From contig CALFEW010000862.1 of NCBI GenBank assembly GCA_937958365.1, positions 1 to 8,977 on the forward strand: a DNA stretch of 8,977 nt. The letters are read 5' to 3'. Positions 1 to 7,545 of the stretch are shown piece by piece. The stretch comes from an uncultured Chloroflexota bacterium. GTDB lineage: Bacteria > Chloroflexota > Anaerolineae > Promineifilales > Promineifilaceae. The notes beneath the pieces are model-generated. The model worked only from the letters and a program-made list of their open reading frames with translations, did not search any database and was not told the DNA's origin. How positions within the stretch are numbered: the stretch's first letter is position 1; each line of letters opens with the position of its first letter. The translations under genes and the position numbers were made by a program.

Positions 1-663
1 AAAAATAACGGCCGCTACCGGCTGCAAGAAGATGTACCAATGCCCCTTTTGCGCTTCTACAATCACGCCCATGTCCATGGAATTGGCCAGCATGACCGGA
101 ACCAACACCGACAGCGACATCGCCAGCTCATAGCTAATCATCTGGGCCGAGGCGCGAATACCGCCCAACACCGCATACTTGCTGTTAGACGCCCACCCGG
201 CCAACACGACGCCATACACGCTGATAGACGTGACGGCCAGCACAAACAAGACCGCCACGTTTAATCCCGGCACAATGGCAAAATAATCGTATTGCTCAGG
301 GACAAGACCGGAGATTTTGCCAGCCCAGGGAATGACGCCCAAAATCAAAATCGCCGGCATGACCGCCAGCATAGGCGCCAGATTATAAACAAGCCAGTCG
401 GCTTTAGCAGGCGTCGGGTCTTCCTTAAAGAATAGTTTGACAGCATCAGCGGCCGGCTGCATGAAACCGGACAGCAATTTTCTCTCTTGTTTGCCGCGAC
501 CCGGCAGGGGAATATAACCGGCGCGATTTGGCCCAACCCGCGCTTGCATCCGGGCCAGGACTTTACGTTCCAGCAGGGTGGTATAGGCAAAGCCGGTAAT
601 CACGACCAGTGACATGATAAGACCGACAACCAATCCCCATAATGCGATTTGCCCTAGTGTCAT
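1..663 (-). CDS. nuoH: NADH-quinone oxidoreductase subunit H (partial, C-terminus cut by window edge)
   Basis: This is the membrane subunit of complex I that lies under the hydrophilic arm and forms much of the quinone chamber. The ATG is at 661-663, with an AGAGG ribosome site 5 bases upstream; 221 residues are visible and the rest lies beyond position 1. The first membrane helix is at about residues 5-30. The family signature ERKVLARMQARVGPNR follows at 32-47, then GFMQPAADAVKLFFKED at 66-82, and GWASNSKYAVLGGIRASAQ from about 156, followed by MISYE. These are the conserved cytoplasmic loops facing the quinone site. The segment at about residues 50-65 (YIPLPGRGKQERKLLS) is extra: in E. coli NuoH the PNR and LQ..AD motifs are separated by about 14 fewer residues. 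The gene follows nuoG by 29 bases in the same operon. The identification is secure. Confidence 0.96.
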   Translation of the reverse strand, partial: MTLGQIALWGLVVGLIMSLVVITGFAYTTLLERKVLARMQARVGPNRAGYIPLPGRGKQERKLLSGFMQPAADAVKLFFKEDPTPAKADWLVYNLAPMLAVMPAILILGVIPWAGKISGLVPEQYDYFAIVPGLNVAVLFVLAVTSISVYGVVLAGWASNSKYAVLGGIRASAQMISYELAMSLSVLVPVMLANSMDMGVIVEAQKGHWYIFLQPVAAVIF

Positions 664-676
664 ACGAGCCTCTGTG

Positions 677-746
677 AGTTAGTGGGTAGTTGTTAGTTGA
701 TAGTGGTTAGTGGTTGGTTGCTATCAACTGCCAACTCCCAACTATC
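677..746. repeat. Array of ten degenerate 7-base tandem units, nuoG/nuoH junction
   Basis: Read on the minus strand this stretch divides cleanly into ten heptamers: GATAGTT, GGGAGTT, GGCAGTT, GATAGCA, ACCAACC, ACTAACC, ACTATCA, ACTAACA, ACTACCC, ACTAACT. The first three carry an AGTT core and the last six an ACYA core. These are near reverse complements, so the array is also a large imperfect inverted repeat; the best arm is AGTTGATAG at 695-703 against CTATCAACT at 721-729. Upstream units are inside the nuoG reading frame and the rest fill the nuoG-nuoH gap. The array resembles the heptanucleotide STRR repeats of cyanobacteria in form only. Function is unknown; an mRNA hairpin between the two genes is possible. 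Confidence 0.85.
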
Positions 747-3290
747 AGCTTTCTTAATATCCGCCACGGCCGTTCCCGGCCACCAGTTTACGCCCGATAC
801 CAACGCCAATCCGGCCGGCGCGCTGCCATTGACGTGAGCGGTCAGTTGCACGGCCGTTCCGTCCACCATGATCTCAACCAGGTCGCCATCGGCAACGGAC
901 AACTGCGCCGCATCGTCGGCGTGCAGCGCCAGGGAAGGCGCGGCTTTGCGCGGCGCAATCACCGGCGAATGGTCAACCAACACGCCGGGAGCATACAAAA
1001 CGGCCGTCCACATCACCGACAGCCCTTCTTGCCGGGCGCTCTTCAACACAGGCGCGTCAAAATGGGCCACCGCGCCTTTTTCGGCGGTCGCTGCCCACTG
1101 CTGCCCCAGCCCGGAGCGATTTTCATACGCATTGCCGCCGTAATACAGGTCTTCCCCGCCGACGTCCGGCCACTGCTTCTCCACCTGCGCCAGCGTGCGG
1201 TAATCCATGCCCTTGTACTGCGGCACAACACGGGCAATTTCCTTGAAGGTCAGGCTGGCGGCAAAAGCCGGTTTCCCCATGCCTACCCGCTCACCAATTT
1301 GGGCCAAAATCTGCCAGTCTGGGCGGCTTTCGCCCACCACCGGGATGGCCGGGTAATAGCGCTGCACGCGGCGCTCGCCGGTGGTATAAGTGCCTTCACG
1401 CTCCGCCCAGCTCTGCGCCGGGAGGACCACGTCGGCTAACACGGCCGTTTCCGTCAAAAACAGCTCCTGCACCACCAGGAAATCCAGCTTACCCCGGTCG
1501 GGCATCAGGCCGTCGCCCACAGGGTCGGCTCCGGCGACAAATAATGCCCGCACACTGCCATCGGCCACACCGGCGTATACGGCCGTTGCGTCCAATCCCG
1601 GCTCTTTCATCGGCTTATAACCGGGGCCATAAGCGGGATGAACGCCCATGTCCCAGGCCCCTTGTGTATTGTTGTGCGGCCACACCGGGACCAGGCCATT
1701 GTTCAGCCGTCCGGCGTGGATGTGTCCATTCTCAATCAGCAGCAGGTTGCCCAACAGCTTCGCCAGGACATCTGTTTCGTCGTAGGTCAGGCCCTCAGAG
1801 CCATAAAAAATCACCAGGTTTTCGGCTTTGATGAGGGCTTCGGCCGCGGTGACGAGGTCATTGGCGACGGCCGTTTCCGTCTCTACCTTCGCCATATTCA
1901 CCAATTGCTGCACCGTCGCCAGCGCCTGCCCTGCTTCGTAGCGCAGGATGTGGGCAGCGAAATCATCCAGGCGCGTGGAGCGGGCATTCACCACCACCAG
2001 CGTCGCACCGCGCTCGGCGGCCTGTTTCACGCGCAGCCACCAGATCGGCGCTTCGGCGTGCAAGTCGGCGGCCACCACCAAAATGGCATCGCCCCGGCCT
2101 AGCTCTCTCAGATTACTGCCACCGGCCAGGCCAACCTGGGCCGTGATGTCACCGCCGGCCAGGCGCGGTTTAGCCAGACCCACGTGTTGGCTCTTCAACC
2201 CATCACGCAAGAGGTGTTGGAACCAGAAAAAGTCTTCGTTGCTCAGGTGGTCACCGGCCAGACCGGCGACCGCGCGGCTGTCTTGTTGCAGTTTGCCGGC
2301 CACGTAATCCAGCGCTTCATCCCAACTGGCTTCCACCAATTCGCCATTTTGACGAATCAGCGGTTTGCGGAGACGGTCGGCGGCGTCGGCAAAGTGGTGG
2401 ACGAATCGCCCTTTGTCGCAAATCCAGATTTCGTTGACGGCTTCGTTTTGCCGGGGCATGATACGTTTGATGACGGTACGGCCGTTGGCTACCGCTTCGC
2501 GGCGTGTACTCATGGTGGTATTGCAGCCTACCGGGCAGTGCGGGCAAATGCTGGCGACGGGGGTCAGTTCCCACGGCCGTGCGCCAAAACGGAAATCGGC
2601 CGTCGTCAGCGCCCCCACCGGACAAATGTCGGTCGTGTTGCCACTCCACACACTGTCAAACCCCGGCTCAGACATCGTCACAATTTCCAGGCTGCGCCCG
2701 CGATTATGGAAACGAATGACCGGGTCATCCACGACTTCTTCCTGGAAACGAATGCAGCGCGCGCATTGGATGCAGCGCTCCCGGTCCAGGTAAATCAGGT
2801 CGCCCAGAGGGACGTGTTTCGCCAGTTTTAGCTTATCGGTGTAATGCATCCGGCTCTGACCCGCGCCATGTTCCATGGTCAGGTTTTGCAGCGGGCATTC
2901 GCCGCCTTTATCACAAATCGGACAGTCCAACGGATGACTGGTCAACAAAAATTCGATGACCGACTTGCGCGCTTCCAGCACGGCCGGGGTAGCGGTGCGC
3001 ACGACCATGCCTTCTGATACCTGTACGGTGCAGGCAGTTTGCAGGCCCCGGCCAAAATTAAGCTGCGGCGAACCGTCGGCGTTGGTCAGCGGTGCGCCGG
3101 TAGCGCGGTCACGCACGGGCAGCCCTACTTCCACCAGGCACATGCGACACATGCCCACCGGTTCGAGCTTGGGATGATGGCAAAAGACGGGGATGTCATT
3201 GCCAATTCGCTTTGCGGCGTCTACGATTTGCGTGCCTTTGGGCACGCTTACGGCCACACCGTCAATAGTCAGGGTAATCAGATCACTCAT
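693..3290 (-). CDS. nuoG: NADH-quinone oxidoreductase subunit G, Fe-S / molybdopterin-type subunit
   Basis: NuoG is the largest subunit of the peripheral arm and carries electrons from NuoE/F towards NuoI/NuoB. The 865-residue length is near that of E. coli NuoG (about 900). The ATG is at 3288-3290. The N-terminus is a ferredoxin-like [2Fe-2S] domain (N1b) with C37, C48, C51 and C87. Next is the N5 site with one histidine and three cysteines (H119, C123, C126, C132), then N4 (C173, C176, C179, C223). A further [4Fe-4S] site of the N7 type is complete (C249, C252, C256, C291); many complex I lineages lack it, while E. coli and Thermus have it. From about residue 300 the protein has the molybdopterin-oxidoreductase fold, which holds no cofactor in complex I. 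The last 17 residues (849-865, DSWELAVDSNQPLTTIN) are encoded by the heptamer array at 677-746 and are unlikely to be part of the ancestral fold. Six of the eight copies of ACGGCCGT in this gene encode Thr-Ala-Val. Confidence 0.97.
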   Translation of the reverse strand: MSDLITLTIDGVAVSVPKGTQIVDAAKRIGNDIPVFCHHPKLEPVGMCRMCLVEVGLPVRDRATGAPLTNADGSPQLNFGRGLQTACTVQVSEGMVVRTATPAVLEARKSVIEFLLTSHPLDCPICDKGGECPLQNLTMEHGAGQSRMHYTDKLKLAKHVPLGDLIYLDRERCIQCARCIRFQEEVVDDPVIRFHNRGRSLEIVTMSEPGFDSVWSGNTTDICPVGALTTADFRFGARPWELTPVASICPHCPVGCNTTMSTRREAVANGRTVIKRIMPRQNEAVNEIWICDKGRFVHHFADAADRLRKPLIRQNGELVEASWDEALDYVAGKLQQDSRAVAGLAGDHLSNEDFFWFQHLLRDGLKSQHVGLAKPRLAGGDITAQVGLAGGSNLRELGRGDAILVVAADLHAEAPIWWLRVKQAAERGATLVVVNARSTRLDDFAAHILRYEAGQALATVQQLVNMAKVETETAVANDLVTAAEALIKAENLVIFYGSEGLTYDETDVLAKLLGNLLLIENGHIHAGRLNNGLVPVWPHNNTQGAWDMGVHPAYGPGYKPMKEPGLDATAVYAGVADGSVRALFVAGADPVGDGLMPDRGKLDFLVVQELFLTETAVLADVVLPAQSWAEREGTYTTGERRVQRYYPAIPVVGESRPDWQILAQIGERVGMGKPAFAASLTFKEIARVVPQYKGMDYRTLAQVEKQWPDVGGEDLYYGGNAYENRSGLGQQWAATAEKGAVAHFDAPVLKSARQEGLSVMWTAVLYAPGVLVDHSPVIAPRKAAPSLALHADDAAQLSVADGDLVEIMVDGTAVQLTAHVNGSAPAGLALVSGVNWWPGTAVADIKKADSWELAVDSNQPLTTIN

Positions 3291-3311
3291 GTGGTAATCT
3301 CTACTCCGGGG

Positions 3312-4601
3312 TTAAGAGGGAACGGCCGTTTTTGCCGCCGCCTTCTTCACCTGCCCATTCGACGAACCCTGCACCTTCGTCCGGTACTCTTCCGGGAAAT
3401 GCTTAATCGTCGAGAGAACAGGATTAATAGCAAAATCGCCCAGGGCGCACAACGTCCGCCCACCAATCTGGTTGGCGACGCTTTCCAAAGTCTGCACATC
3501 TTGCGGCGTGCCGTGCCCCTCATAAATGCGATGAAGCAGCTTCTCCATCCAGAAAGTCCCTTCACGGCAAGGCGTACACTTACCACACGACTCATGCTTG
3601 AAGAAGTGCAGCATCTTCAAAGCCGCCCACACCATGTCCGTGCTTTCGTCCATCACAATCACCGACGCCGATCCCATCACCGAACCATGCGGCGTCAGCC
3701 CTTCATAGGTCATGGGCGCATCCAGCGCTTTGTCGGTAATCACCGGGCCAGAGCCACCGCTGGGCAGCAGCGCCTTAAATTTCTTCCCGCCGCGCATCCC
3801 TCCGGCCATCTCAATCAACTGGCGATAGGTCACGCCCATCTCCACTTCGTAATTGCCCGGTTTCTCCACATGGCCGCTCATGCACACAATCTTGACGCCC
3901 GGACTTTTGTCTGTGCCCATGCCCATGTACCATTCTGCCCCATTCACCAGGATCAACGGCACATTAGCCAGCGTTTCGGTGTTATTCACGACTGTAGGCT
4001 TGCGATACAACCCTTCCACGGCTGGAAACGGCGGCTTCGACCACGGCTGACCCAACTCGCCTTGCAAGGAGTTGATCAACGCCGTCTCTTCACCACAAAT
4101 ATAGGCTCCGGCTCCGTAATGGCAGTAAAAATCACAGCTAAACTCACTGCCCAGAATGTTTTTACCCAGGAAACCGGCCGCATACGCCTCCCGGATGGCT
4201 TCTTCCATCGCATAACCCGCGTCCATAAACTCGCCGCGGAAGTAGTTGTAAATGGTCTTTGCGCCAATCGAATAGGCGGCAATGATCGCCCCTTCAATCA
4301 CCTGATGCGGGTTCTTTTCCGAAAGCTCCCGGTCTTTAAACGTGCCGGTCTCCGATTCGTCTGTGTTAATAACCACGTACTTATCGCCCGGCCCCTTGGG
4401 AATGAAGCTCCACTTGACGCCGGTTGGGAACCCTGCCCCACCCCGACCGCGCAGACCAGACGAGCGCACCACGTCAATCACGTCTTGCGGGGTCATCTCC
4501 AGGACGGCCGTTCGCAAACCCTCATAGCCGCCATGCGCCTGATAGACGTCAATCTTATGCAGATCAGGAATGTCTCGGTGACGCAACAAAAGATAGGTCA
4601 T
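3312..4601 (-). CDS. nuoF: NADH-quinone oxidoreductase subunit F (NADH- and FMN-binding)
   Basis: NuoF oxidises NADH with FMN and passes electrons through cluster N3, at the tip of the peripheral arm. The 429-residue length is typical. The glycine-rich FMN/NADH motif GRGGAGFPTG is at 52-61, and the second nucleotide motif GAGAYICGEETAL is at 163-175. The N3 [4Fe-4S] ligands are C339, C342 and C345 in ESCGKCTPCREG, with C385 in TLCALGD. The ATG at 4599-4601 has a GAGG ribosome site (4610-4613) 8 bases upstream, and the gene starts 18 bases after nuoE stops. The last dozen residues (KKAAAKTAVPS) are a low-complexity tail beyond the conserved domain and include one Thr-Ala-Val encoded by ACGGCCGT. 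Presence of this gene with nuoE and nuoG indicates the NADH-using 14-subunit type rather than the 11-subunit type that lacks the N-module. A long open frame on the opposite strand is only a codon-bias shadow. Confidence 0.98.
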   Translation of the reverse strand: MTYLLLRHRDIPDLHKIDVYQAHGGYEGLRTAVLEMTPQDVIDVVRSSGLRGRGGAGFPTGVKWSFIPKGPGDKYVVINTDESETGTFKDRELSEKNPHQVIEGAIIAAYSIGAKTIYNYFRGEFMDAGYAMEEAIREAYAAGFLGKNILGSEFSCDFYCHYGAGAYICGEETALINSLQGELGQPWSKPPFPAVEGLYRKPTVVNNTETLANVPLILVNGAEWYMGMGTDKSPGVKIVCMSGHVEKPGNYEVEMGVTYRQLIEMAGGMRGGKKFKALLPSGGSGPVITDKALDAPMTYEGLTPHGSVMGSASVIVMDESTDMVWAALKMLHFFKHESCGKCTPCREGTFWMEKLLHRIYEGHGTPQDVQTLESVANQIGGRTLCALGDFAINPVLSTIKHFPEEYRTKVQGSSNGQVKKAAAKTAVPS

Positions 4602-4619
4602 AGATTTTACCTCAGCCTG

Positions 4620-5141
4620 TCAATCGCGGATGGCGTATGACGTGATTTTCTTCACGACCGAATGGTCGTCCGCTTCCATACGCAGCCGGGTCAACAACTG
4701 GTCGAATTTCGCTTCGTCCAGATTTTCTTCAAAGCGCAAATTGCACTGCAACATCGGCGCGCGGTCGCAGGCGCCCAGGCACATAACAGTCTTCAGGGTG
4801 AACAAACCATCTTCGGTAGTACCATCCACCGGAATACCCAATTTACCGGAGGCCATGTCCACAAATTCATCCGCGCCGCGCAGCGCGCAGGCCAGGTCGT
4901 TGCAAATTTCCAGCACGTATTTGCCCACCGGCTCTTCGTAATAAAGCGAGTAGAAACCGGCCAGCGACAAAACATGGGTGGGGTCCAGACCCAGGATGTC
5001 GGCTACCTCGCGTTTGGCTTCGTCGCTCATGTAGCCATATTCATGTTGGGCCAGGTGCATCAAGGGCAAAACGGCCGATTTCTTCGTGGGAAACCGCGCC
5101 AATATGCCTTCTATTTCTTTGGCGTACTTTTCAGCGATCAA
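4620..5141 (-). CDS. nuoE: NADH-quinone oxidoreductase subunit E (24 kDa, [2Fe-2S] N1a)
   Basis: NuoE is the thioredoxin-fold partner of NuoF and holds the off-path [2Fe-2S] cluster N1a. With the start chosen here the protein is 173 residues and begins (TTG)IAEKYAKEIEGILARF. The four ligands are C80 and C85 (ICNDLACALRG) and C121 and C125 (VMCLGACDRAP), which is the family pattern. The start is a judgement. There is no ATG near the N-terminus. The TTG at 5139-5141 has GGGAG (5148-5152) 6 bases upstream, an excellent ribosome site. A second TTG at 5166-5168 would add nine residues (MSIGNWEKT) but directly follows an in-frame TAA, sits inside a heptamer repeat and has no ribosome site. The TGA stop is 18 bases before nuoF. 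Confidence 0.95.
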   Translation of the reverse strand: MIAEKYAKEIEGILARFPTKKSAVLPLMHLAQHEYGYMSDEAKREVADILGLDPTHVLSLAGFYSLYYEEPVGKYVLEICNDLACALRGADEFVDMASGKLGIPVDGTTEDGLFTLKTVMCLGACDRAPMLQCNLRFEENLDEAKFDQLLTRLRMEADDHSVVKKITSYAIRD

Positions 5142-5147
5142 GGTTTT

Positions 5148-5152
5148 CTCCC
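5148..5152 (-). promoter_or_regulatory. Ribosome binding site that decides the nuoE start
   Basis: On the minus strand GGGAG lies 6 bases before the TTG at 5139-5141, which is ideal spacing. It supports this TTG over the one at 5166-5168. Its GGG overlaps the last unit (AACTGGG) of the adjacent heptamer array, so the repeat may contribute part of the signal. Confidence 0.7.
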
Positions 5153-5191
5153 AGTTACCAATTGACAATTAACGATTGACCATTGACCATT
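5150..5191. repeat. Six 7-base tandem units, nuoD/nuoE junction
   Basis: On the minus strand the units are AATGGTC, AATGGTC, AATCGTT, AATTGTC, AATTGGT, AACTGGG. Two adjacent copies are identical and the others differ by one to four bases. The array fills almost the whole gap between the nuoD stop (5194) and the nuoE start (5141). The period is the same as in the other three arrays in this window, but the unit sequence is different. Confidence 0.8.
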
Positions 5192-5193
5192 TG

Positions 5194-6450
5194 TTACCGG
5201 TCTATCTCACCCAACACAATGTCAATAGAGCCAATAATTGCCACCACATCGGCGACGAACAGGTTTTTAGACATGCGCGGCAGGGAAGCCAGATTCACGT
5301 AGGAAGGGCCACGGAAATGCACCCGCGCCGGTTTGGGTCCGCCATCGCTGCGCAAATACACGCCAAACTCACCCCGCGGCGACTCAATCGGCTGATAAAC
5401 AAAACCGGCCGGCACGCTAAATCCCTCCGTCCACAGCTTGAAGTGGTGGATCACCGCTTCCATGCTTTTGCCCAATTCGGAACGTGGTGGCGGCACGATC
5501 TTACGGTCGGAAATTTGCACCGGGCCGTCAGGCAGTTTGTTGAGGGCCTGCTCAATGATGCGCAGGCTTTGCCATATTTCAGCCACGCGCACCCGGTACC
5601 GGGCGTACACGTCACCGTCAGTCTCCAGCGGCACGTCAAAATCATACTGCTCGTAGCCGCAATAAGGGTTGGTTTTACGCACGTCGTAGTTAACGCCGGA
5701 GCCACGCAGGCTGCCGCCGGTAAGTCCCCAGGAGATAGCGTCTTCGGCCGAAACCACACCAACGCCTTTCGTGCGCTTTAAGAAGATGGGGTTTTTCTTC
5801 AGCAACCCCTCGTAATCGGCAATTTTTGCAGGCATGAAATCCAGGAAATGGCGCACGGCCGGGACAAATTCTTCCGGTACGTCGCGCCACAACCCGCCAG
5901 GGCGGAAGTAGCTGACCATCATGCGCTGTCCGGCAACCATCTCGAACAGGTCTAAAATGTATTCGCGCTCGCGGAAGGCGTACAAAAACACGGTCATGGC
6001 CGCCAGGTCCAGAGCGCTGGTTCCCAACCAGACCAGGTGACTGGCCACCCGTTGAAGCTCGGTCAAAATCACGCGAATAGCCTGGGCGCGGGGCGTCGCT
6101 TCGACGCCGAGCAGCTTTTCTACCGCCAGGATGTAGCCCAGGTTGTTGGACATGGGGGATAAGTAGTCCATGCGGTCCGTCATGACCAGGGCTTTGGTGT
6201 AGGTTTTGGCTTCCATGTTCTTTTCGATGCCGGTGTGCAGGAAGCCGATATCTGGAGCCAGGTTAACGACTGTTTCGCCGTCTAATTCGACCAGGAGACG
6301 CAAAACGCCGTGGGTGCTGGGATGCTGCGGACCCATGCTCAGGAGCATGTGTTCTTCGGCATCCTCAATTTCCATCCCGGTTCCTACCTTGTTGCGCAGT
6401 TCTTCAAGGGTTAGTTCTTGGATGGTGTCGTTTCCAGGAGTCAGTAACAT
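5194..6450 (-). CDS. nuoD: NADH-quinone oxidoreductase subunit D (49 kDa, quinone-site subunit)
   Basis: NuoD is related to the large subunit of [NiFe] hydrogenases and forms the quinone-binding pocket with NuoB. The 418-residue length is typical. GPQHPSTHG is at 40-48 and DRMDYLSPMSNN at 92-103. By spacing, H47 and Y96 match the His38/Tyr87 pair that contacts the quinone head group in Thermus Nqo4. The 49 kDa family ending is present (FVADVVAIIGSIDIVLGEIDR, residues 398-418). The nickel-binding cysteines of the hydrogenase ancestors are absent, as expected. The ATG at 6448-6450 has AGAGG about 5 bases upstream. NuoC and NuoD are separate genes here, not fused as in E. coli. An 88-base gap with heptamer repeats separates it from nuoC. 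Confidence 0.98.
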   Translation of the reverse strand: MLLTPGNDTIQELTLEELRNKVGTGMEIEDAEEHMLLSMGPQHPSTHGVLRLLVELDGETVVNLAPDIGFLHTGIEKNMEAKTYTKALVMTDRMDYLSPMSNNLGYILAVEKLLGVEATPRAQAIRVILTELQRVASHLVWLGTSALDLAAMTVFLYAFREREYILDLFEMVAGQRMMVSYFRPGGLWRDVPEEFVPAVRHFLDFMPAKIADYEGLLKKNPIFLKRTKGVGVVSAEDAISWGLTGGSLRGSGVNYDVRKTNPYCGYEQYDFDVPLETDGDVYARYRVRVAEIWQSLRIIEQALNKLPDGPVQISDRKIVPPPRSELGKSMEAVIHHFKLWTEGFSVPAGFVYQPIESPRGEFGVYLRSDGGPKPARVHFRGPSYVNLASLPRMSKNLFVADVVAIIGSIDIVLGEIDR

Positions 6451-6464
6451 AGGTGCCTCTGGGT

Positions 6465-6506
6465 TGGTGTTCGGTAATCCGTGTTCCGTAATTGGCGTTC
6501 AGTGTT
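6465..6506. repeat. Six 7-base tandem units, nuoC/nuoD junction
   Basis: On the minus strand the units are AACACTG, AACGCCA, ATTACGG, AACACGG, ATTACCG, AACACCA. AACAC-type and ATTAC-type units alternate in the central part. The array lies in the 88-base non-coding gap between the nuoC stop and nuoD start and ends just before the nuoD ribosome site. It shares a 16-base exact match (ACGGAACACGGATTAC, reverse strand 6474-6489) with the array at 8140-8167, in opposite orientation. The remaining ~30 bases of the gap (6507-6538) show nothing recognisable. Confidence 0.85.
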
Positions 6507-6538
6507 CGATGAACAGCGCCAGGATGGGCACGGAACCA

Positions 6539-7063
6539 TTAATCTTTCGTGGCGTGTGGTTTCTTGGCGTTGATTTCGTCGAAGTTAAAGGAGAATTGGA
6601 CCTCTTCGTAGCCCAAAGGATAATCTTTGCGCAGAGGATGCCCTTGCCAATCTTCCGGTAGAAACAGACGCCGCAGGCTGGTATTGCCCTTAAAGCGAAC
6701 GCCCATGAGATCCCAGACTTCCATTTCCAACCAGGTGGCAATCGCCCAGATGGAAGCGACGGTTTCCGGCCCGTCTTCCGGGTCTTCGACGCGCACGCGC
6801 AGGCGGACGCGATGGTTGTGCGGAATGGAGTAAAGCTGGTAGTTGACGGCAAAACGCGGGAAATCGGGCAGCATGTCGTCGGCGCAGATGTCGGTGAGGA
6901 AGTTGTATTGCAGCGCCGGATCGTCGCGTAGGAATTGGCAGATGGCTTTCAGGTCAGCTTTGCGAATATAGAGGGTGCGCTCGCCGCGATGGTCGTAGAT
7001 TTCTTCCAGGGCTGCCGGATACTTTTGCTTGATTTTGTCTACAACGAGGTCATGGTTGTTCAT
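6539..7063 (-). CDS. nuoC: NADH-quinone oxidoreductase subunit C (30 kDa)
   Basis: NuoC is a structural, cofactor-free subunit that binds NuoD in the connecting arm. With the start chosen the protein has 174 residues. The 30 kDa family signature is at about 113-146: LEMEVWDLMGVRFKGN, then LRRLFLPEDWQGHPLRKDYP. The usual ERE at the head of the motif reads EME here. The start chosen is the ATG at 7061-7063, whose A is also the last base of the nuoB stop (TGATG), a classic translational-coupling junction. A TTG at 7070-7072 would add three residues but is less likely. A purine-rich AGGGGA lies about 10 bases upstream within the nuoB end. The C-terminal tail after the signature is short and hydrophilic. 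Confidence 0.96.
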   Translation of the reverse strand: MNNHDLVVDKIKQKYPAALEEIYDHRGERTLYIRKADLKAICQFLRDDPALQYNFLTDICADDMLPDFPRFAVNYQLYSIPHNHRVRLRVRVEDPEDGPETVASIWAIATWLEMEVWDLMGVRFKGNTSLRRLFLPEDWQGHPLRKDYPLGYEEVQFSFNFDEINAKKPHATKD

Positions 7064-7545
7064 CAGGCCCAATCCCCTAATTTTTCATTGCGGATTTTTT
7101 CGTGCAGGGACATGATGCCGTCTATGAGGGCTTCTGGCCGGGGGGGGCAGCCACCTACGTAAACGTCTACGGGGATAATCTCGTCTACGCCTTGGACGAT
7201 GGCGTAATTGTTGAAGATGCCGCCGCAGGAGGCGCAGTCGCCCATGGCGACGACCCACTTGGGTTCGGGCATCTGGTCGTAGAGGCGGCGGACGACGGGG
7301 GCCATTTTGCGGGTGACGCGCCCGGCGACGATCATGAGGTCAGACTGGCGCGGGGACGGCCGATTGAGTTCCATACCAAAGCGGGAGGCGTCGTAGTGGG
7401 CGGCCTGAGACCCCATCATTTCGATGGCGCAGCAGGCCAGGCCAAATAGAATCGGCCACATGGCATTGGTGCGGCCCCAATTGACCAGGTCTTCCAGGCG
7501 ATAGGTGACAACGCCCAGGTTGCCGAGTTTTTGTTCTACTCCCAT
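7063..7545 (-). CDS. nuoB: NADH-quinone oxidoreductase subunit B (PSST, cluster N2)
   Basis: NuoB carries [4Fe-4S] cluster N2, the last electron carrier before quinone. The 160-residue length is typical. The adjacent cysteines C38 and C39 are in FGLACCAIEMM, C104 is in GDCASCGGIF and C133 in GGCPPRPEAL; together these are the four N2 ligands. C107 is an extra cysteine in the third motif. The ATG at 7543-7545 has AAGGAG (7553-7558) 7 bases upstream. It overlaps the end of nuoA by 10 bases, and its stop shares a base with the nuoC start, so nuoA-B-C look translationally coupled. Confidence 0.98.
   Translation of the reverse strand: MGVEQKLGNLGVVTYRLEDLVNWGRTNAMWPILFGLACCAIEMMGSQAAHYDASRFGMELNRPSPRQSDLMIVAGRVTRKMAPVVRRLYDQMPEPKWVVAMGDCASCGGIFNNYAIVQGVDEIIPVDVYVGGCPPRPEALIDGIMSLHEKIRNEKLGDWA

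Noticed and set aside
677..746. A CRISPR-like array at the nuoG/nuoH junction
   Set aside because: Units are only 7 bases and contiguous with no spacers, so it is a simple tandem repeat.
714..1439. A 241-codon plus-strand frame opposite the nuoG 3' end (and similar ones at 1638-2102, 2184-2831 and 5176-5781)
   Set aside because: These are complementary shadows of nuoG and nuoD caused by high GC codon use; compositions are Arg/His-rich and no motif is recognisable.
3039..4640. A 533-codon open frame on the plus strand opposite nuoF and the start of nuoG
   Set aside because: It is antisense to two unmistakable genes, its translation is rich in His, Arg and Gln as expected of a shadow frame, and it shows no family motif or ribosome site.
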